A stretch of 64,000 nucleotides of DNA, from contig NZ_CP032096.1 of assembly GCF_004786015.1 (NCBI RefSeq), forward strand, positions 1,922,001 to 1,986,000. Direction: 5' to 3'. Position 1 is the first letter of the stretch. Every line of letters starts with the position of its first letter. The translations under genes and the position numbers were made by a program. Shown here one piece after another: positions 49,101 through 57,769 of this stretch. Origin of the DNA: Hydrogenovibrio crunogenus. GTDB taxonomy: Bacteria > Pseudomonadota > Gammaproteobacteria > Thiomicrospirales > Thiomicrospiraceae. The notes below the pieces were generated by a model, which saw only the letters and a list, made by a program, of their open reading frames with translations, was not told the origin of the DNA and ran no database searches.

Positions 49101-49744
49101 GCGCATATATGTGCGTCTACGGTATGGAAGGCCCGGGCGGTTACCAATTTGTAGGTCGAACCATTCAAATGTGGAACGCTTATCGCAATACAAAATTTTT
49201 CCCACCTGGCAAACCCTGGTTGCTCGACTTCTTTGACCAGATCCAATTTTATCCGGTCAGTGAAGAAGAGTTGGCGCAAGCCAGACAAGACTTCCCATTA
49301 GGTCGCTACGATATTTCGATTGAAGAAACGACCTTATCACTGAAAGAATACCAAGCCTTTTTGGCCGAAGAATCCGACAGCATTGATGCTTTCAGAACCA
49401 AGCAACAAGCCGCGTTTGAAGCCGAACGTCAACGCTGGGAAGAAAACGGTCAGGCCAATTACGATGTGTCTTCAGACCAAGAAGAAATTGCGAATGAGCC
49501 GATGGCCGAAATCCCGGAAGGGTTTGAAGCGGCACTGTCGCCGATTACCGGAAGTGCTTGGAAAATTACCGTTAAGCCGGGCGATAAAGTCGAAGAAGGC
49601 GACGTGATTGCGATTTTAGAAACCATGAAAATCGAAATTCCAGTGGAAGCAGAAACCGATGGCGTGATTACTGAAATCTTAATTAATGAAGGCGACCTCA
49701 TTCAAAATGGTCAAGCATTAATGGTTATGGAGGTCACAGACTAA
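46124..49744 (+). CDS. Biotin-dependent (urea) carboxylase, probable guanidine carboxylase
   Basis: A 1206-aa single-chain enzyme. The biotin carboxylase domain is at 1-450 ([12 protein letters not shown] ATP-grasp loop, [14 protein letters not shown]). A KipA/KipI-like carboxyltransferase region is at about 460-1080 ([84 protein letters not shown]). The biotinyl domain is C-terminal, with K1169 in ETMKIE. It carboxylates urea or, as shown for operons with UAAP genes, guanidine. AAGGAAT precedes the start. Context favours guanidine. A CCAGGCCTGG copy is at 48634. Confidence 0.92.
   Translation: [1206 protein letters not shown]
48634..48643. repeat. CCAGGCCTGG dispersed palindrome
   Basis: Exact copy inside the carboxylase gene (reads as DQAWPF), right flank CCATTTTT. 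Confidence 0.85.
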
Positions 49745-51540
49745 TGGACTGTCGTATCTCTCAATTACAAACAAGCTATGAGTCAGGGGAATTAACCCCC
49801 CGAAAACTGGTCGCGACGCTAAGGCAACAAGCACGGGAATATGCTGATTACAACCTGTTTACTCATCTATTGACTGAACAGGAACTGGAATTTTATCTAA
49901 CTCGGCTGGAATCGACTGACCCGAACAGTCTGCCACTTTGGGGGATTCCATTTGTCATAAAAGACAATATTGATTTGGAAGGCATTCCCACCACGGCGGC
50001 CTGCAAAGAATTCGCTTATATGCCTAAGCAATCAGCCACTGTGGTGCAACTTTTGATTGATGCCGGCGCAATTCCTCTCGCCAAAACCAATATGGATCAA
50101 TTTGCAACGGGTCTGGTGGGGACACGCTCACCTTACGGGGTTTGTCATAACGCATTTGATTTCGACATGATTTCAGGCGGTTCCAGTTCAGGGTCGGCCG
50201 TGGCGCTGTCTTTAGGGTTGTGCAGTTTTTCACTCGGCACCGATACAGCGGGGTCCGGTCGTGTACCAGCAGCGTTTAATAACTTGATTGGTCTAAAACC
50301 CTCGAAAGGACTGTTAAGCACATCTGGAGTCGTCCCAGCGGTGCGTTCTCAAGACGTGGTGAGCATCTTTGCCTTAAATGCACAAGACGCTTATACCGTT
50401 TTTGACACCGCAGCTCAGCCAGATTCAACCGATGATTTCAGTCGAACGGAAATCACCTTAACGCCTCCTGCATGGCCAACAAAACCGGTGATTGGTATTC
50501 CTGACAAAAACAGTTTAATCTTCAATGATGATGCAAAAGCTGAAGCCAATTTTATTGAGACCATCAAAACACTCAAAACACTTGGATTTGAAATCAAAGA
50601 AATTGATTTTCAGCCTTGGCTGGAAACCGCTAAATTACTGTATGGTGGTGCTTGGGTTGCGGAACGTTATGCTGCTATTGAGTCCTTTTTTGAAGCCAAT
50701 GAATCTGTACTTGACCCTACAGTCGGCAATATCATTGCCGGGGCAAGAAATCTCTCCGCAGTGGATGCCTACAAAGGCAGCTATGCCTTACAAAAGGCGC
50801 AAAATGAAACGCAGTCCATCTGGAAAACCGTAGACTGTCTTTTAACGCCAACCACCCCCACTATTTTCAGTATTGAGGAAATCGAGTCTGATCCAATCGG
50901 GTTAAATTCGATACTCGGCACCTACACCAATTTTATGAATCTGCTGGATTATGCCGCCGTGGCCATGCCAACAGGATTCAGAGCCGACCAGATGCCAACC
51001 GGCATCACTTTGTTCGCTCCAGCTGGAAGTGACCGCAAGCTATTACAGTTGACTGATGAACTTCATGCTCATTTTGTTGACGTGGCTGGCGCTAAAAAAA
51101 CCCCTCTTCCCACTGCGAACTCAAGCCTTTTTCAAACACCCGATACCATTCCATTAGCGGTGGTCGGTGCCCACCTCACCGATTTTCCGCTAAACACTCA
51201 ATTAACTGAGCGTGGAGCGCAATTATTGAAAACCACTCAAACCGCGCCCAAATATCGTTTTTTTGAACTGGCTGGCGGTCCTATTTTAAAACCCGGTTTA
51301 GTCAAGGATGACTCAAAAGGAAGTTCCATCGAAGTCGAGGTTTGGGCGATGCCGAAACAACATTTAGGGTCTTTTCTCGCATTAATCCCCTCTCCATTAG
51401 GGCTCGGAAAAGTAGAACTGATCGAGGGCGATCAAGTGGTGGGGTTCATTTGCGAACCTTATGGCATCGAAGGCGCCACTGAAATCACTGAGACGGGCGG
51501 TTGGCGAAACTGGATGCAACAGAAAAACCCTCCTAAGTAA
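49744..51540 (+). CDS. atzF: Allophanate hydrolase
   Basis: A 598-aa amidase-signature enzyme splitting allophanate to CO2 and ammonia. The catalytic Ser-Ser-Lys triad is visible: K73 in VIKDNIDLEG, a serine in GGSSSGSAVAL (G145-A152) and the nucleophile in GTDTAGSGRVPAAFN. A C-terminal domain of about 130 residues (after about 460: IPLAVVGAHLTDFPLN to the end) is the usual AtzF extension, an enzymatic second domain in some members. The start overlaps the carboxylase stop by one base. It ends the operon; a terminator follows. Confidence 0.92.
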   Translation: MDCRISQLQTSYESGELTPRKLVATLRQQAREYADYNLFTHLLTEQELEFYLTRLESTDPNSLPLWGIPFVIKDNIDLEGIPTTAACKEFAYMPKQSATVVQLLIDAGAIPLAKTNMDQFATGLVGTRSPYGVCHNAFDFDMISGGSSSGSAVALSLGLCSFSLGTDTAGSGRVPAAFNNLIGLKPSKGLLSTSGVVPAVRSQDVVSIFALNAQDAYTVFDTAAQPDSTDDFSRTEITLTPPAWPTKPVIGIPDKNSLIFNDDAKAEANFIETIKTLKTLGFEIKEIDFQPWLETAKLLYGGAWVAERYAAIESFFEANESVLDPTVGNIIAGARNLSAVDAYKGSYALQKAQNETQSIWKTVDCLLTPTTPTIFSIEEIESDPIGLNSILGTYTNFMNLLDYAAVAMPTGFRADQMPTGITLFAPAGSDRKLLQLTDELHAHFVDVAGAKKTPLPTANSSLFQTPDTIPLAVVGAHLTDFPLNTQLTERGAQLLKTTQTAPKYRFFELAGGPILKPGLVKDDSKGSSIEVEVWAMPKQHLGSFLALIPSPLGLGKVELIEGDQVVGFICEPYGIEGATEITETGGWRNWMQQKNPPK

Positions 51541-51552
51541 CGTCCTGAATCG

Positions 51553-51589
51553 ATTCAAAAAATGGCCAGGCCTGGTCATTTTTTTGAAT
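51553..51589. terminator. Terminator built on CCAGGCCTGG after the carboxylase operon
   Basis: Inverted repeat with arms ATTCAAAAAATGGCCAGG and CCTGGTCA plus seven T, one bulged base and one G:T pair. The centre is the dispersed palindrome at 51566-51575. Confidence 0.85.
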
Positions 51590-51594
51590 TATCC

Positions 51595-51622
51595 TTGTTT
51601 TCTTTGTCACTTTTTGTACAAT
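51595..51622 (+). promoter_or_regulatory. Candidate promoter of the sucrose operon
   Basis: TTGTTT (51595-51600), 16 bp, TACAAT (51617-51622), about 150 bp before the sps start. Confidence 0.35.
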
Positions 51623-51701
51623 CAAACTAACTTCTTTTAAAAAATTCATACGTATAAAATCGGAAACACTTAGTCTTCCGTAAGCAACACATTTCTTTTG
51701 C

Positions 51702-51720
51702 ATCACTCTTTAAGAGTGAT
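51702..51720. promoter_or_regulatory. Perfect 19-bp palindrome in the sps leader
   Basis: ATCACTCTT-T-AAGAGTGAT lies 50 bp before the sps start, downstream of the candidate promoter. It could be a repressor operator or a leader hairpin. Confidence 0.5.
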
Positions 51721-51769
51721 AACCACGACACATACGCGTTCAACGACCAAGATAAGTGAAACACTAACT

Positions 51770-53944
51770 ATGAGCGAACAGAACGAACAGGCGGGTCAGT
51801 TATACATTGCATTAATCAGTGTGCACGGTTTGATTCGTGGACAAAATCTAGAACTCGGACGAGATGCCGACACCGGCGGACAAACCCTTTATGTCCTTGA
51901 GCTGGCACAAGCATTAGCCAATCATCCTGCCGTCAGCAAGGTGGATTTATTTACCCGTCAAGTCATCGACTCAGCTGTTTCAGAAGAGTACGCCCTACCC
52001 ATCGAGTCCGTCAGTGACCAATTTAATATTGTTCGAATTCCTGCCGGCCCCGATCAATACATTGCCAAAGAGCGCCTATGGGATTACCTTGATGCCTATA
52101 CCGACAATATGATGGATTACCTGCGATTGCAGAAAAAAATGCCGGACATTATCCACAGCCATTATGCTGACGCAGGATATGTAGGCTACCACTTAGCCAA
52201 CCAGCTGGCGATTCCATTGATTCATACCGGGCACTCCTTAGGTCGTGTGAAACGAGCACGATTACTAGCCAGCGGCCTAAGCGCAGATGAAATCGAATCT
52301 GTCTATAACATGACACGCCGGATTGATGCGGAAGAAGAAACCTTGGCCTCGGCAGAAAGAGTCATTACCAGTACGCATCAGGAAATTGAAGAACAGTATG
52401 AGTTGTATGATTTCTACCAACCGGAACAAATGAGGGTCGTCCCTCCGGGAACAAACTTAAATCATTTTATGCCACCCAAAGGTGACGAACTCACGTCTGA
52501 TCTCTATTTTGAATTGACCCAACACTTAAAGACGCCTGACAAACCCATTATATTGGCGTTGTCGCGCCCGGACGCACGCAAAAACATCACAGCCCTGATT
52601 GAAGCTTATGGCCAGTCTAAACCCTTGCAAGCACTGGCCAATTTAATTATTATCGCTGGTAATCGTGACGATATTGACGATTTAGAAGATGGCGCACGCC
52701 ATGTTTTTCATGATTTGTTGGTGGCCATTGACCGCTACGATTTATATGGCAAAGTCACCTTGCCTAAGCACCATCAACGAGACCAAGTCCCGTTTATCTA
52801 TCGGATTGCTGCCGCATCGGGCGGTGTGTTCGTCAACCCGGCATTAACCGAGCCGTTCGGTTTGACTTTAATTGAAGCTGCTGCATCTGGCCTCCCGATT
52901 GTCGCCACAGAAGATGGTGGCCCAAGAGACATTATCGGTAACTGTGAAAATGGTATCTTAATTGACCCGCTAGAGCCTGAAACGATTACGGATGCCTTGT
53001 TAAAATTACTTGGCAATCAAAACTTAAAACAAACCTATATCGAGAAGGGTCTAAAAGGTGTTTTTACCCATTATGCCTGGGAAGCACATGCAAATAGCTA
53101 CCTCGACTTGATTTGCCCAATCGTGAAAGAAAATGAACGTCTAGAGCGCAAAATAACCAAACGACGAACCGAGCTGTACCGAGATCGTGCATTCGTCACT
53201 AGCTTAGATCAAAACTTAATAGGCGACACCGCCTCTTTGCAAAGCCTCATTCAGCTTTTACGGTCTCATCGAAAAACCACTCTGTTTATCGTTGCAACCG
53301 GACGGCGCTTAGACTCGGCTTTAAGGCTTCTAAAGCATTACCATATCCCTGAACCGGATATTTTAATCAGTAGTAGCGGCACTGAAATCAGTTATGCGCC
53401 TAAATTGACAACGGACACATCATGGGAAAAACACATTGATTATCACTGGATGCCGCATAAGATTCGAAGCATGCTGGACAAATATCCCGGCTTGAAAAAA
53501 CAACCTAAAAGTGAGCAAAATCACTTCAAAGTGAGCTATATCATTGATACCAGCATGGCAGACGTAGAAGAAATCAAACAACTATTGCATTGGGAAGAAC
53601 AATCCGTCAATGTACAACTGTCTTTTGGAAAGTATCTGGATATTCTTCCCATCCGTGCATCCAAAGGAATGGCTTTGCGCTATGTCGCTAACCGCTGGGA
53701 AATTCCTTTGGACCGTATTTTTGTCGCCGGCGGTTCCGGTTCCGATGAAGATATGATGCGAGGGAATGCTTTAGCCGCAGTTGTCGCTAACCGAAACAAA
53801 GAAGAGCTATCACAATTGGTTGATGTCGACCGTATTTATTTTGCTAAAAAGCCCTTTGAAGAAGGCATCTTAGAAGCCTTGGAATACTATGATTTCTTTG
53901 ACAGCTGTACCGCGCCGGAAGAACTTTCAAGGGAAGCCAATTAA
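51770..53944 (+). CDS. sps: Sucrose-phosphate synthase with C-terminal HAD domain
   Basis: A 724-aa enzyme joining UDP-glucose (or ADP-glucose) and fructose-6-phosphate. The GT4 glycosyltransferase part covers about residues 1-460: SVHGLIRGQNLELGRDADTGGQTLYVLELA at the acceptor site, then GHSLGRVKRARLL, SRPDARKN and NPALTEPFGLTLIEAAA. The C-terminal part (about 480-715) is a HAD/SPP-like domain (ATGRRLDSALRLL, GGSGSDEDMM); its catalytic N-terminal DxD motif is replaced (SLDQNLIGD), so it is probably inactive and a separate phosphatase is encoded next. The ATG at 51770 is preferred to the TTG at 51698. First gene of the sucrose cluster. Confidence 0.92.
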   Translation: MSEQNEQAGQLYIALISVHGLIRGQNLELGRDADTGGQTLYVLELAQALANHPAVSKVDLFTRQVIDSAVSEEYALPIESVSDQFNIVRIPAGPDQYIAKERLWDYLDAYTDNMMDYLRLQKKMPDIIHSHYADAGYVGYHLANQLAIPLIHTGHSLGRVKRARLLASGLSADEIESVYNMTRRIDAEEETLASAERVITSTHQEIEEQYELYDFYQPEQMRVVPPGTNLNHFMPPKGDELTSDLYFELTQHLKTPDKPIILALSRPDARKNITALIEAYGQSKPLQALANLIIIAGNRDDIDDLEDGARHVFHDLLVAIDRYDLYGKVTLPKHHQRDQVPFIYRIAAASGGVFVNPALTEPFGLTLIEAAASGLPIVATEDGGPRDIIGNCENGILIDPLEPETITDALLKLLGNQNLKQTYIEKGLKGVFTHYAWEAHANSYLDLICPIVKENERLERKITKRRTELYRDRAFVTSLDQNLIGDTASLQSLIQLLRSHRKTTLFIVATGRRLDSALRLLKHYHIPEPDILISSSGTEISYAPKLTTDTSWEKHIDYHWMPHKIRSMLDKYPGLKKQPKSEQNHFKVSYIIDTSMADVEEIKQLLHWEEQSVNVQLSFGKYLDILPIRASKGMALRYVANRWEIPLDRIFVAGGSGSDEDMMRGNALAAVVANRNKEELSQLVDVDRIYFAKKPFEEGILEALEYYDFFDSCTAPEELSREAN

Positions 53945-54774
53945 TGTCGTCTCGATTATTACTTTGCACGGATATGGATCGAACCATTATTCCAAATGGT
54001 GTTCAAAAAGAACTCTCCACCGCTAGACAGGACTTAAAAACCTTTTGCGACCGACCGGAAGTGACACTGGTTTATGTTACCGGGCGCCATCGAGCACTGG
54101 TTCAAGAAGCCATCGAGGAATATCAACTCCCTTATCCTGATTATGTCATCAGCGATGTCGGCACGAAAATTTACCAGACACAACAAGATGAATGGCAAGT
54201 ACTTGACCAGTGGGAATCCGTCATCGACCAAGACTGGCATGGCAAAACCCACCAGGACTTACTCGAAACATTAACGCTTCTGGAAGGGATGGAGCTGCAA
54301 GAACCGAGCAAACAGAATACCCATAAACTCAGTTACTATGTCTCCTTATCAACCAATATTGACCGATTACTTAAAGAAGCCGATTCCCTGCTACAAGCAC
54401 AGAAAGTCGATGCCAGCTTGATTTGGAGTATTGATGAAGCTGAAAATATTGGCTTGCTGGATATTTTACCGAAAAATGCCACCAAACTGCATGCGATACA
54501 GTTTTTACAACGTTTTCTAAACTACTCTTTGGAGGAAGTTGTTTTTGCAGGAGACAGCGGCAATGATCTTCCGGTACTCACCAGTGAAATTCATTCGGTA
54601 TTGGTTGCCAACGCCAGTGATGACATTAAAAAGCAGGCGTTACATTTGGCACACGCCAATCAAACGACTGAAGCCTTATACCTTGCACAAAACCAATCAG
54701 GTGAAAACGGCAACTATGCTGCCGGTGTTTTACAAGGCGTTAGGCATTACATTCCAACACTTCAAAACATATAA
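53944..54774 (+). CDS. spp: Sucrose-6-phosphate phosphatase
   Basis: A 276-aa HAD phosphatase removing phosphate from sucrose-6-phosphate. Motif I is LCTDMDRT (D10, D12), motif II is YVTGRHRA, K in NATKLHAI and motif IV VFAGDSGNDLPVL. The cap carries SDVGTKIY, as in plant and cyanobacterial SPP. It starts on the last base of the sps stop, so the two enzymes are translationally coupled and may form a complex. Confidence 0.9.
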   Translation: MSSRLLLCTDMDRTIIPNGVQKELSTARQDLKTFCDRPEVTLVYVTGRHRALVQEAIEEYQLPYPDYVISDVGTKIYQTQQDEWQVLDQWESVIDQDWHGKTHQDLLETLTLLEGMELQEPSKQNTHKLSYYVSLSTNIDRLLKEADSLLQAQKVDASLIWSIDEAENIGLLDILPKNATKLHAIQFLQRFLNYSLEEVVFAGDSGNDLPVLTSEIHSVLVANASDDIKKQALHLAHANQTTEALYLAQNQSGENGNYAAGVLQGVRHYIPTLQNI

Positions 54775-54801
54775 AACATAATAAAGGTGATGCACACTAT
54801 T

Positions 54802-55683
54802 ATGATGACCCCTTCTAACATTGCCATTTTTGGCGAAGTACTGTTTGATTGTTTCCCAACAGGCGAAAAAGTATTGGGCGGCGCGCCCTTTAATATCGCC
54901 TGGCATCTTCAAGCAATGGGGGATTCGCCCACCTTTATCTCAAGAGTCGGTACGGATGACCTAGGCAAACAAATTATCTTGAGCGCTCAAGAATGGGGAT
55001 TGAAGCCAGACCATATTCAGCTGGATCCGACCCATCCAACCGGGCAAGTCGCCATCACCGTTGAAGAGGGTGAACCCCATTACCTGATTACGCCTGACAG
55101 TGCTTATGACTTTATTGATCAACACCTTATTAAGCTGCCCTCTCCGCCCGATATTCTGTATCATGGAACTTTAGCTTTGAGAAACAAGCCCTCTCGCCAA
55201 GCTTTGGAAGCACTCATCCAAACCACTGGTGCGCCTTTATTTTTAGATGTAAACCTTCGTGACCCGTGGTGGCAGAAAGACGATGTCGAACAGTGGTTAT
55301 CTCGAGCGACTTGGGTCAAACTAAACATTGATGAACTCAAAACACTCGGGTTTGCCACAAACCATACTGAATCTGAAATGCGTCAATTTCAGAACCAGTT
55401 TGACTTGGAGCAAGTGATTGTCACACGAGGGAGTGAAGGCCCCATTGTGCTCACCCAAGACAACCAATTTCATGAAAAAAAACCGGATGATTTAGCCAAA
55501 TTTGTTGACACCGTTGGCGCTGGCGATGCCTTTACTGCGGTTTACATTCATGGTCTAATGTCTAAGTGGTCAATTGAAAAAACATTGGCTGCAGCACAAG
55601 GATTTGCCAGTCAAGTCATCGGTATCCGGGGTGCCACATCTACCGACCCCGCATTTTATCAACAATTTATTGATACACTTTAG
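54802..55683 (+). CDS. Fructokinase (PfkB family)
   Basis: A 293-aa sugar kinase. IAIFGEVLFDCFPTGEKVLGGAPFNIAWHL is the substrate-binding N-terminus, FLDVNLRDPWW comes mid-protein, and VDTVGAGDAFTAVYIHGL is the PfkB signature with the catalytic aspartate. It would recover fructose released by amylosucrase as fructose-6-phosphate. Starts are possible at 54787 (GTG), 54790, 54802 and 54805; the ATG pair at 54802/54805 has AGGTGA upstream. It lies 27 bp after spp and 57 bp before ams. Confidence 0.88.
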   Translation: MMTPSNIAIFGEVLFDCFPTGEKVLGGAPFNIAWHLQAMGDSPTFISRVGTDDLGKQIILSAQEWGLKPDHIQLDPTHPTGQVAITVEEGEPHYLITPDSAYDFIDQHLIKLPSPPDILYHGTLALRNKPSRQALEALIQTTGAPLFLDVNLRDPWWQKDDVEQWLSRATWVKLNIDELKTLGFATNHTESEMRQFQNQFDLEQVIVTRGSEGPIVLTQDNQFHEKKPDDLAKFVDTVGAGDAFTAVYIHGLMSKWSIEKTLAAAQGFASQVIGIRGATSTDPAFYQQFIDTL

Positions 55684-55740
55684 TAACCAGACACGTTAAG
55701 TAGCACCCAAGATCGTTTAATTCAAACTATTAGGTAGCGT

Positions 55741-57696
55741 ATGTACGAACAAATATCTCATTCTTTACTCAACGATATCCTAAATCAGATTAAGCCAGAT
55801 ATTTATGAACAGGACTTACGGCATTTCTACACTCGCCTGGGTGCAAACTTCTACGCCATTCATTCCTTGTTTGACCGACTTTACGGTAATCGACCAGATT
55901 TTAAAGAACAATCTCTACGATTAGTCGAGACCATGGCACGCCAATACATCAAGCGCCCGGACAAGTTGAAGGATTTGGACATTGAAAGGGAAGATGATTA
56001 CAACTGGTTTCTGAGTCAAGAATGGGTGGGCATGGCGCTCTACTCCAATGGGTTTGCCAATGACCTGAAAGGCATGAAAGAACACTTGAGTTATTTTCAG
56101 GAACTGGGCGTCAACCTCGTGCACATTATGCCAATCATGAAATGTCCGGAAGGGCGAAGTGACGGTGGCTACGCCATCAGCGACTTTCGTGAAATCGACG
56201 ACCGTATCGGAACGTTAGAAGATTTGAACGAATTGTCTTCTGAAATGCAGCAAAGAGACCTGCTTCTGGTGCTCGATGTGGTGTTGAACCATACCTCGGA
56301 TGAACATGAATGGGCGCAAAAAGCACGTTCTGGTGACCCCGTATATCAAGACTACTTTTACACATTTGAATCTCGCAATATTCCGGACATGTTTGAACAA
56401 AGCATGCTGGAGGTCTTTCCTGAAACCGCTCCCGGTAACTTCACTTGGGATGAGGAAATGCAGCGCTGGGTCATGACGGTCTTCAACAATTACCAATGGG
56501 ATTTGAACTACAGCAACCCTGCCGTCTTTATCGAGATGCTCGATGTGATTCTGTTTTGGGCCAATCAAGGGGCAGACATTCTTCGATTGGATGCCGTGGC
56601 CTTTCTATGGAAAAAAATCGGCAGCACCTGCCAAAACGAACACGAAGCGCACCTGATCTTACAGCTTTTAAAAGACTGTTGTCAGGTCACCGCACCCGGC
56701 GTACTTTTTATTGCGGAAGCAATTGTGGCCCCCGTTGAAGTCACAAAATACTTCGGTGAAGATGCCGTCATCGCCAAAGAGTGTGAAATCGCTTATAACG
56801 CTACGTTTATGGCTTTGATGTGGGATGCGGTCGCGACCAAAAATGCCAAATTGTTGAATCAGGGCATCAAAAGCCTTCCAGTCAAGTTGGAGCGCGCAAC
56901 CTGGTTGAACTATGTGCGCTGCCATGATGACATCGGGCTTGGATTTGATGACAAAGATATTATCAAAGCAGGCTACGACCCTAATTCTCACCGTCGATTT
57001 TTGATTGATTATTTAACAGGACAATTTGATGATTCGCATGCGCGAGGTCTACCGTTTGGTGAAAATGCCAAAACCGGTGACGCTCGTATCTCTGGCTCCC
57101 TTGCCTCGTTGGTTGGATTGCAATATGCCATGGAAACCGGCGACATTGAAGCCACTGAAGATGCGGTGAAAATCATTTTATTACTGCACAGCATGATTCT
57201 GGCATTTGGTGGTATCCCTTTGCTTTATTACGGTGATGAGATCGGAACCTTGAACGATGATGCCTACTTATCTGATCCAAATAAAATGGATGATAATCGC
57301 TGGGTGCATCGTCCTCATATTGATTGGGAAAAAACTGAACGCCGTAACACGACAGGCACAGTCGAATATCAAATCTTCAGTGCTTTGAAAAAAATGATTG
57401 CGGTACGTAAGGAAATCAGCGTGTTTTCTGACTTCAACAACCGAGAACTGATTGAGGTCGACAATGAGAACCTGTTTGTTATCAGCCGGTTTGACCCGCA
57501 CAAATTCAGCGACCGCGTACTGGTGGTGGCTAACTTCAACAGCAAACCGCAATCTTTGAATCTGGAAGAAGTGAGTAGCTGGGGAAGTTACCAAAATGGT
57601 GAATTAATGGATTTATATACCCGACAGAGTCCGGAAATTTTCAACAATGCGTTGATTGTGCCAGGCTTCAGCTTTTATTGGCTATATGAAATGTAA
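55741..57696 (+). CDS. ams: Amylosucrase (GH13)
   Basis: A 651-aa GH13 enzyme using sucrose to extend alpha-1,4-glucan with release of fructose. N-terminal helical domain to about 110. The (beta/alpha)8 barrel has MPIMKCPEGRSDGGYAISDFREID, DVVLNHTSDEHEW, the nucleophile in ILRLDAVAFLWK, the acid/base in FIAEAIV and YVRCHDDIGLGF. The EGRSDGGYAV-like motif separates amylosucrase from sucrose phosphorylase. Length is normal for the family. It closes the sps-spp-fruK-ams cluster known from halophilic methylotrophs. Confidence 0.92.
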   Translation: MYEQISHSLLNDILNQIKPDIYEQDLRHFYTRLGANFYAIHSLFDRLYGNRPDFKEQSLRLVETMARQYIKRPDKLKDLDIEREDDYNWFLSQEWVGMALYSNGFANDLKGMKEHLSYFQELGVNLVHIMPIMKCPEGRSDGGYAISDFREIDDRIGTLEDLNELSSEMQQRDLLLVLDVVLNHTSDEHEWAQKARSGDPVYQDYFYTFESRNIPDMFEQSMLEVFPETAPGNFTWDEEMQRWVMTVFNNYQWDLNYSNPAVFIEMLDVILFWANQGADILRLDAVAFLWKKIGSTCQNEHEAHLILQLLKDCCQVTAPGVLFIAEAIVAPVEVTKYFGEDAVIAKECEIAYNATFMALMWDAVATKNAKLLNQGIKSLPVKLERATWLNYVRCHDDIGLGFDDKDIIKAGYDPNSHRRFLIDYLTGQFDDSHARGLPFGENAKTGDARISGSLASLVGLQYAMETGDIEATEDAVKIILLLHSMILAFGGIPLLYYGDEIGTLNDDAYLSDPNKMDDNRWVHRPHIDWEKTERRNTTGTVEYQIFSALKKMIAVRKEISVFSDFNNRELIEVDNENLFVISRFDPHKFSDRVLVVANFNSKPQSLNLEEVSSWGSYQNGELMDLYTRQSPEIFNNALIVPGFSFYWLYEM

Positions 57697-57713
57697 TATC
57701 GCTCCGTCCAAAC

Positions 57714-57743
57714 GAAAAAACGACCAGGCCTGGTCGTTTTTTC
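57714..57743. terminator. Bidirectional terminator, perfect 30-bp palindrome
   Basis: Arms 57714-57728 and 57729-57743 are perfectly complementary with no spacer, and six A and six T flank CGACCAGG/CCTGGTCG. It separates the convergent ams and glnT genes and is centred on the dispersed palindrome (57724-57733). Confidence 0.92.
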
Positions 57744-57769
57744 ATTCCAAATACAGTGAAAAATAACGG

